Shown here piece by piece: positions 60,946-64,000 of a stretch of DNA of 64,000 nt. The notes under the pieces are model-generated. The model saw only the letters and a list, made by a program, of their open reading frames with translations. It searched no databases and had not been told where the DNA came from. This DNA comes from Polytrichum commune (Eukaryota; Streptophyta; Polytrichopsida; Polytrichales; Polytrichaceae). Position 1 is the stretch's first letter. Every line of letters begins with the position of its first letter. Made by a program: the position numbers and the translations under genes. The stretch covers positions 59,721,554 through 59,785,553 of the forward strand of contig OX485803.1 in NCBI GenBank assembly GCA_950295325.1. Reading direction: 5' to 3'.

Positions 60946-62024
60946 TTTTTAATACTTTGAACTGCTTTTGAACTAGAACCCTTGTGTGAACTCCTTGGGT
61001 CAAAAAATGCTCTCATCCAATAGCATTGTTCAATTTCATAGTTTATTTGATCTTGGACTCTAGTGTAAATCCACCCTGAGTATCCAGCCCGTCAACATGG
61101 ATGTCAACAAGGATATGTGTATGCCCGGGGGGTGCACTATACTAAACACATATGACTATAAGTTAGTGCTCCAAAGGGTTATTAAATTGAACTTTGTTGT
61201 ACCACGTAAACTACACAAATTATAACTTACAATTATGTACATGTATGGAGGACCTTTGAAAATATACAACATTTGTACTTGCATGGTAGTGTCAATATGT
61301 TAGATCTTGGTTGTGATTATGGTGTGTGCTTTTTTGGCACACTTGAAGCTAAAATTGTTAAAAAGAAAAAATTTAAAAGAAAAGCAATGAGGTAAACCAT
61401 CTTATTTTATTATAAACACAAATTTTGATTTAAAAAACTCCAATTAGGGTTTAATTTGTTGGGAAGGTTTATAAGATGCGTAGAAAGTTTGGTACTTGTT
61501 GGTTGGAGTATAGGTATCCAATTGAATTGATGGACTGTCCGTCAAACATGAAGATTGGTTTAGGTTGGTATGAAAAAGAACCAACAACAAGTCAACATAA
61601 AATCTTATTGATCATTTGATGGTAGACTTAGAAACAATAATTGCATTAGCTTTTATGACATATATTGCATACTTAGATGCTTATAAGTCACATCCAAGAG
61701 ATGAAAAAATCTTCAACATTAATGGATGCTAGGGTTTTGCATTATACATATGATATGAGTTGATTGTTATTCAAAAGTAGATTTGTACATTTATATTAAT
61801 GACTATATGTGCATGTATTTTTATGTATATTTATCATTGTCATTGTACGTGTATTGCTTAATTTTACAACAACAAACATGTATATAGGGGGTTTTTAGAG
61901 TGCGTTGCAAACACATGTGATGCTTGGTTTTCATGAGAGGTGCACCCCCGGGTGTGTATGTGATAATTTGTACATGAACTCTCAAGGAATATAGATTTGT
62001 GCTATGATGTTGAATCCGTATTTA

Positions 62025-62059
<35 letters not shown>

Positions 62060-63431
62060 GAAATAAAGTCATATGTGATAACTGTGATCACATCTATGTG
62101 GTATGCATATGCATCTAGATCATTTATACAAGCTCAATTCTCAATTTAATTAATTTCCTATCATGTATGCTCATGTTGGAGTAACACCATAAATATTTAG
62201 AGTATTTTCGGGCAATTTTGGACAATTTTTATGTCTTTTTCTTATATATCAAAAAGTAAACTTAAACCCCTCTGTATGACACTGAAAAGGGAATGCCCTA
62301 GCGTCAGATTGTAGGAACTATTATAGAGCCTTGGTTGGACAACCAACTAGAATTGGACATGTGTGGAGGATAATCATAGGTCATAGCACTCTTCCAACCA
62401 ACCACTTGTTGATTTATGATAAACTTATGGTACATGAAAATTACTAACCCCAACCTTTCATAGTAGTTGAAAGGTACTACAAAATATGCACAATCATAAA
62501 ATCACCTAATTGAATGGGTCATTTAATTACTTGTGACCGAGATAATACCTCCCAAACATTTATACCCTCACCACACATGGTTCCCATGAGTCACACCAAG
62601 TGTCATCCCTGTCAATTTGAGTAGAGGTGCAAAAGATAGAAGAGCCAGTCAATGAATATTCTCCCACACTTTAAATGATCTCATAGACCTTCGCACTTGT
62701 ATTCACTACTGAACACATGAGGGTGTTTGTCATTTTAGTACATAGTCCAATCTCATTATAGCACATGTGTTTGTGGTGTCCATTCTTAACTACAACAAGA
62801 GATTGTATTGCATGCACCTACCGAAACCGCCCCGAAATAGTATGTTCGTTGGAGGTTACTTTTTAAGATGATTTGACACCATAATGAACTTCAGTAACCA
62901 TGGGCAAAACATTGAAAACAAGGGGCTAATTGCAAGATTGCCTTACCCTGGTATTATCTCGTATACATGGCCAATGATGGTTGGCTCTCCGACCAGGACG
63001 AAACTTTGGCTCTTTTCAGGCACCACTTTACATCAACAATCAATTGCAACTGGACTTCGCTTGAGAAGCGAGTTACTAACAACATATGTAACTGAATCTG
63101 ATTGGATGCCAAACTTTGACCCACTCCATAGACCACCCTAAATCTTTTGCCACAACGCAAAGCCAATAATTTGTACCACAAACATACAAGGGACTTCTAC
63201 ATGAATGGATAAAAGACATACTTGGAATCAACAATCCCTATTGCCTTCGCCATAATAACTTATAACTTATCACTCAAACAATATAAGTTATGCGTCCAGT
63301 TGAGAAGCGGGGCCACACAAGCTTTGTGGTCTATATGTTGTGACCCATGTTTGAGTTATTAATTTCTAAGGAGGACATTTGAGGCACTAGTTGATAATAT
63401 TCATATGAATGATTAGGGTAGAGGTGTTTAC
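60946..63431. other. AT-rich intergenic, no gene recognised
   Basis: Contains an (AT)n microsatellite at 62027-62055 and a short trace of the dispersed repeat near 62760-62800. No coding exon was recognised on either strand. Confidence 0.4.
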
Positions 63432-63585
63432 TACCGTAGGGTGTTGTCTCGTTCAACACAATATCACTAGTTCTAGGACTTTTTTTGACACATGTTGTAT
63501 CTACATTGATCAAGACAATGGTCAATCCAATGTGGAAATTAGCTTTCAACACTCAAAGTGTTGAATCAGACAACACCCTATGGTA
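63432..63585. mobile_element. MITE with ~28-bp inverted ends
   Basis: Left TACCGTAGGGTGTTGTCT and right (inverted) TACCATAGGGTGTTGTCT, both followed by a TTCAACAC block. The element is 154 bp and non-coding. It is a single copy in this window. Confidence 0.75.
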
Positions 63586-64000
63586 ATGTTGCACTCATAT
63601 TTATGTACATCCAAATTGGTTGGTTAATTAACCCTCACAAAAATGTGTATTTGAACTACATATTTTCATTTTGGTCAAATTTGTTATAAGTGATCCTATA
63701 TGAAGTGCACTTTTCAAAATGATTGAATGCCTTCATGTTATTGAAGATTCAAGTTCAAATATGCAGCTTGGGCACCCTTAAATACAACTACGTACATTCT
63801 ACATTGATCATCAATGTCAAGTATGAGTATATTTTTATTTTATCCTTGATAGAAGATATTGTATAACAAAAAATTCAAACCCATGAATATATAAATTTGA
63901 AATTTGAACTTCGTGAGGCCCATATAAATTGTGTTGATGACCGTATATCGAGACCATGTTTCATATGAGTGTTTAAAACGAATACTTATGTTATTACTAA
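63586..64000. other. AT-rich edge of window, nothing recognised
   Basis: No coding frame, RNA gene or repeat partner was seen. Confidence 0.35.

Noticed and set aside
1-64000. CRISPR arrays, operons, bacterial defence or mobile-island genes
   Set aside because: The window is plant nuclear DNA with spliced genes. The repeat arrays lack unique spacers.

Overview
This is nuclear DNA of a land plant. It is AT-rich and repeat-dense, and its genes are split by GT-AG introns. Four multi-exon proteins can be reconstructed by hand and matched to plant families: a plant-type LEA protein, ANGUSTIFOLIA (the plant CtBP homologue), equilibrative nucleoside transporters of the plant ENT3-like group, and the plastid nucleoid SET-domain protein PTAC14. 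The transposon density, long repeat-filled introns and moderate divergence from angiosperm sequences suggest a seed-free plant (fern, lycophyte or bryophyte), but that placement is a guess. Nothing bacterial or viral is present, and there is no CRISPR array or operon.

Layout: 1-4.0 kb is a transposon graveyard. It holds a 70-bp tandem array, a decayed Ty1/Copia element carrying a hAT-like insertion with an 8-bp target duplication, and a LINE 3' fragment. 5.4-7.9 kb (minus) is a four-exon LEA gene with a probable mitochondrial presequence and ABRE/CE3-like motifs upstream. 8.2-14.3 kb is repeat-rich and has no recognisable gene. 14.3-17.7 kb (minus) is an ANGUSTIFOLIA-like gene that stops after the dehydrogenase-like domain, without the usual C-terminal region. 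18.1-18.6 kb is a duplicated segment upstream of it. 19.9-23.4 kb is a 3.5-kb long-TIR Mutator-like element that carries a 103-bp tandem array and decayed N-terminal transposase sequence. 24-31.7 kb holds MITEs and a dead Tc1/mariner-type transposase.

31.7-36.8 kb and 41.6-51.1 kb (both plus) are two complete tandem ENT genes with nine exons each and identical intron positions and phases. The downstream copy is expanded by intron insertions. 51.9-56.1 kb (minus) is an eleven-exon PTAC14 gene, convergent with the second ENT. 56-64 kb has no gene I can recognise, only duplicated segments, MITEs and microsatellites.

The genes are not a functional cluster: stress protection, cell-shape control, nucleoside transport and plastid transcription are simply neighbours. 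The most notable items are the ENT tandem pair with divergent transmembrane-1 motifs, the shortened ANGUSTIFOLIA, the MULE that has absorbed a satellite-like array, and a MITE superfamily whose terminal repeats are themselves palindromic. All exon boundaries were set by hand from reading frame, splice dinucleotides and family conservation. There is no transcript evidence.
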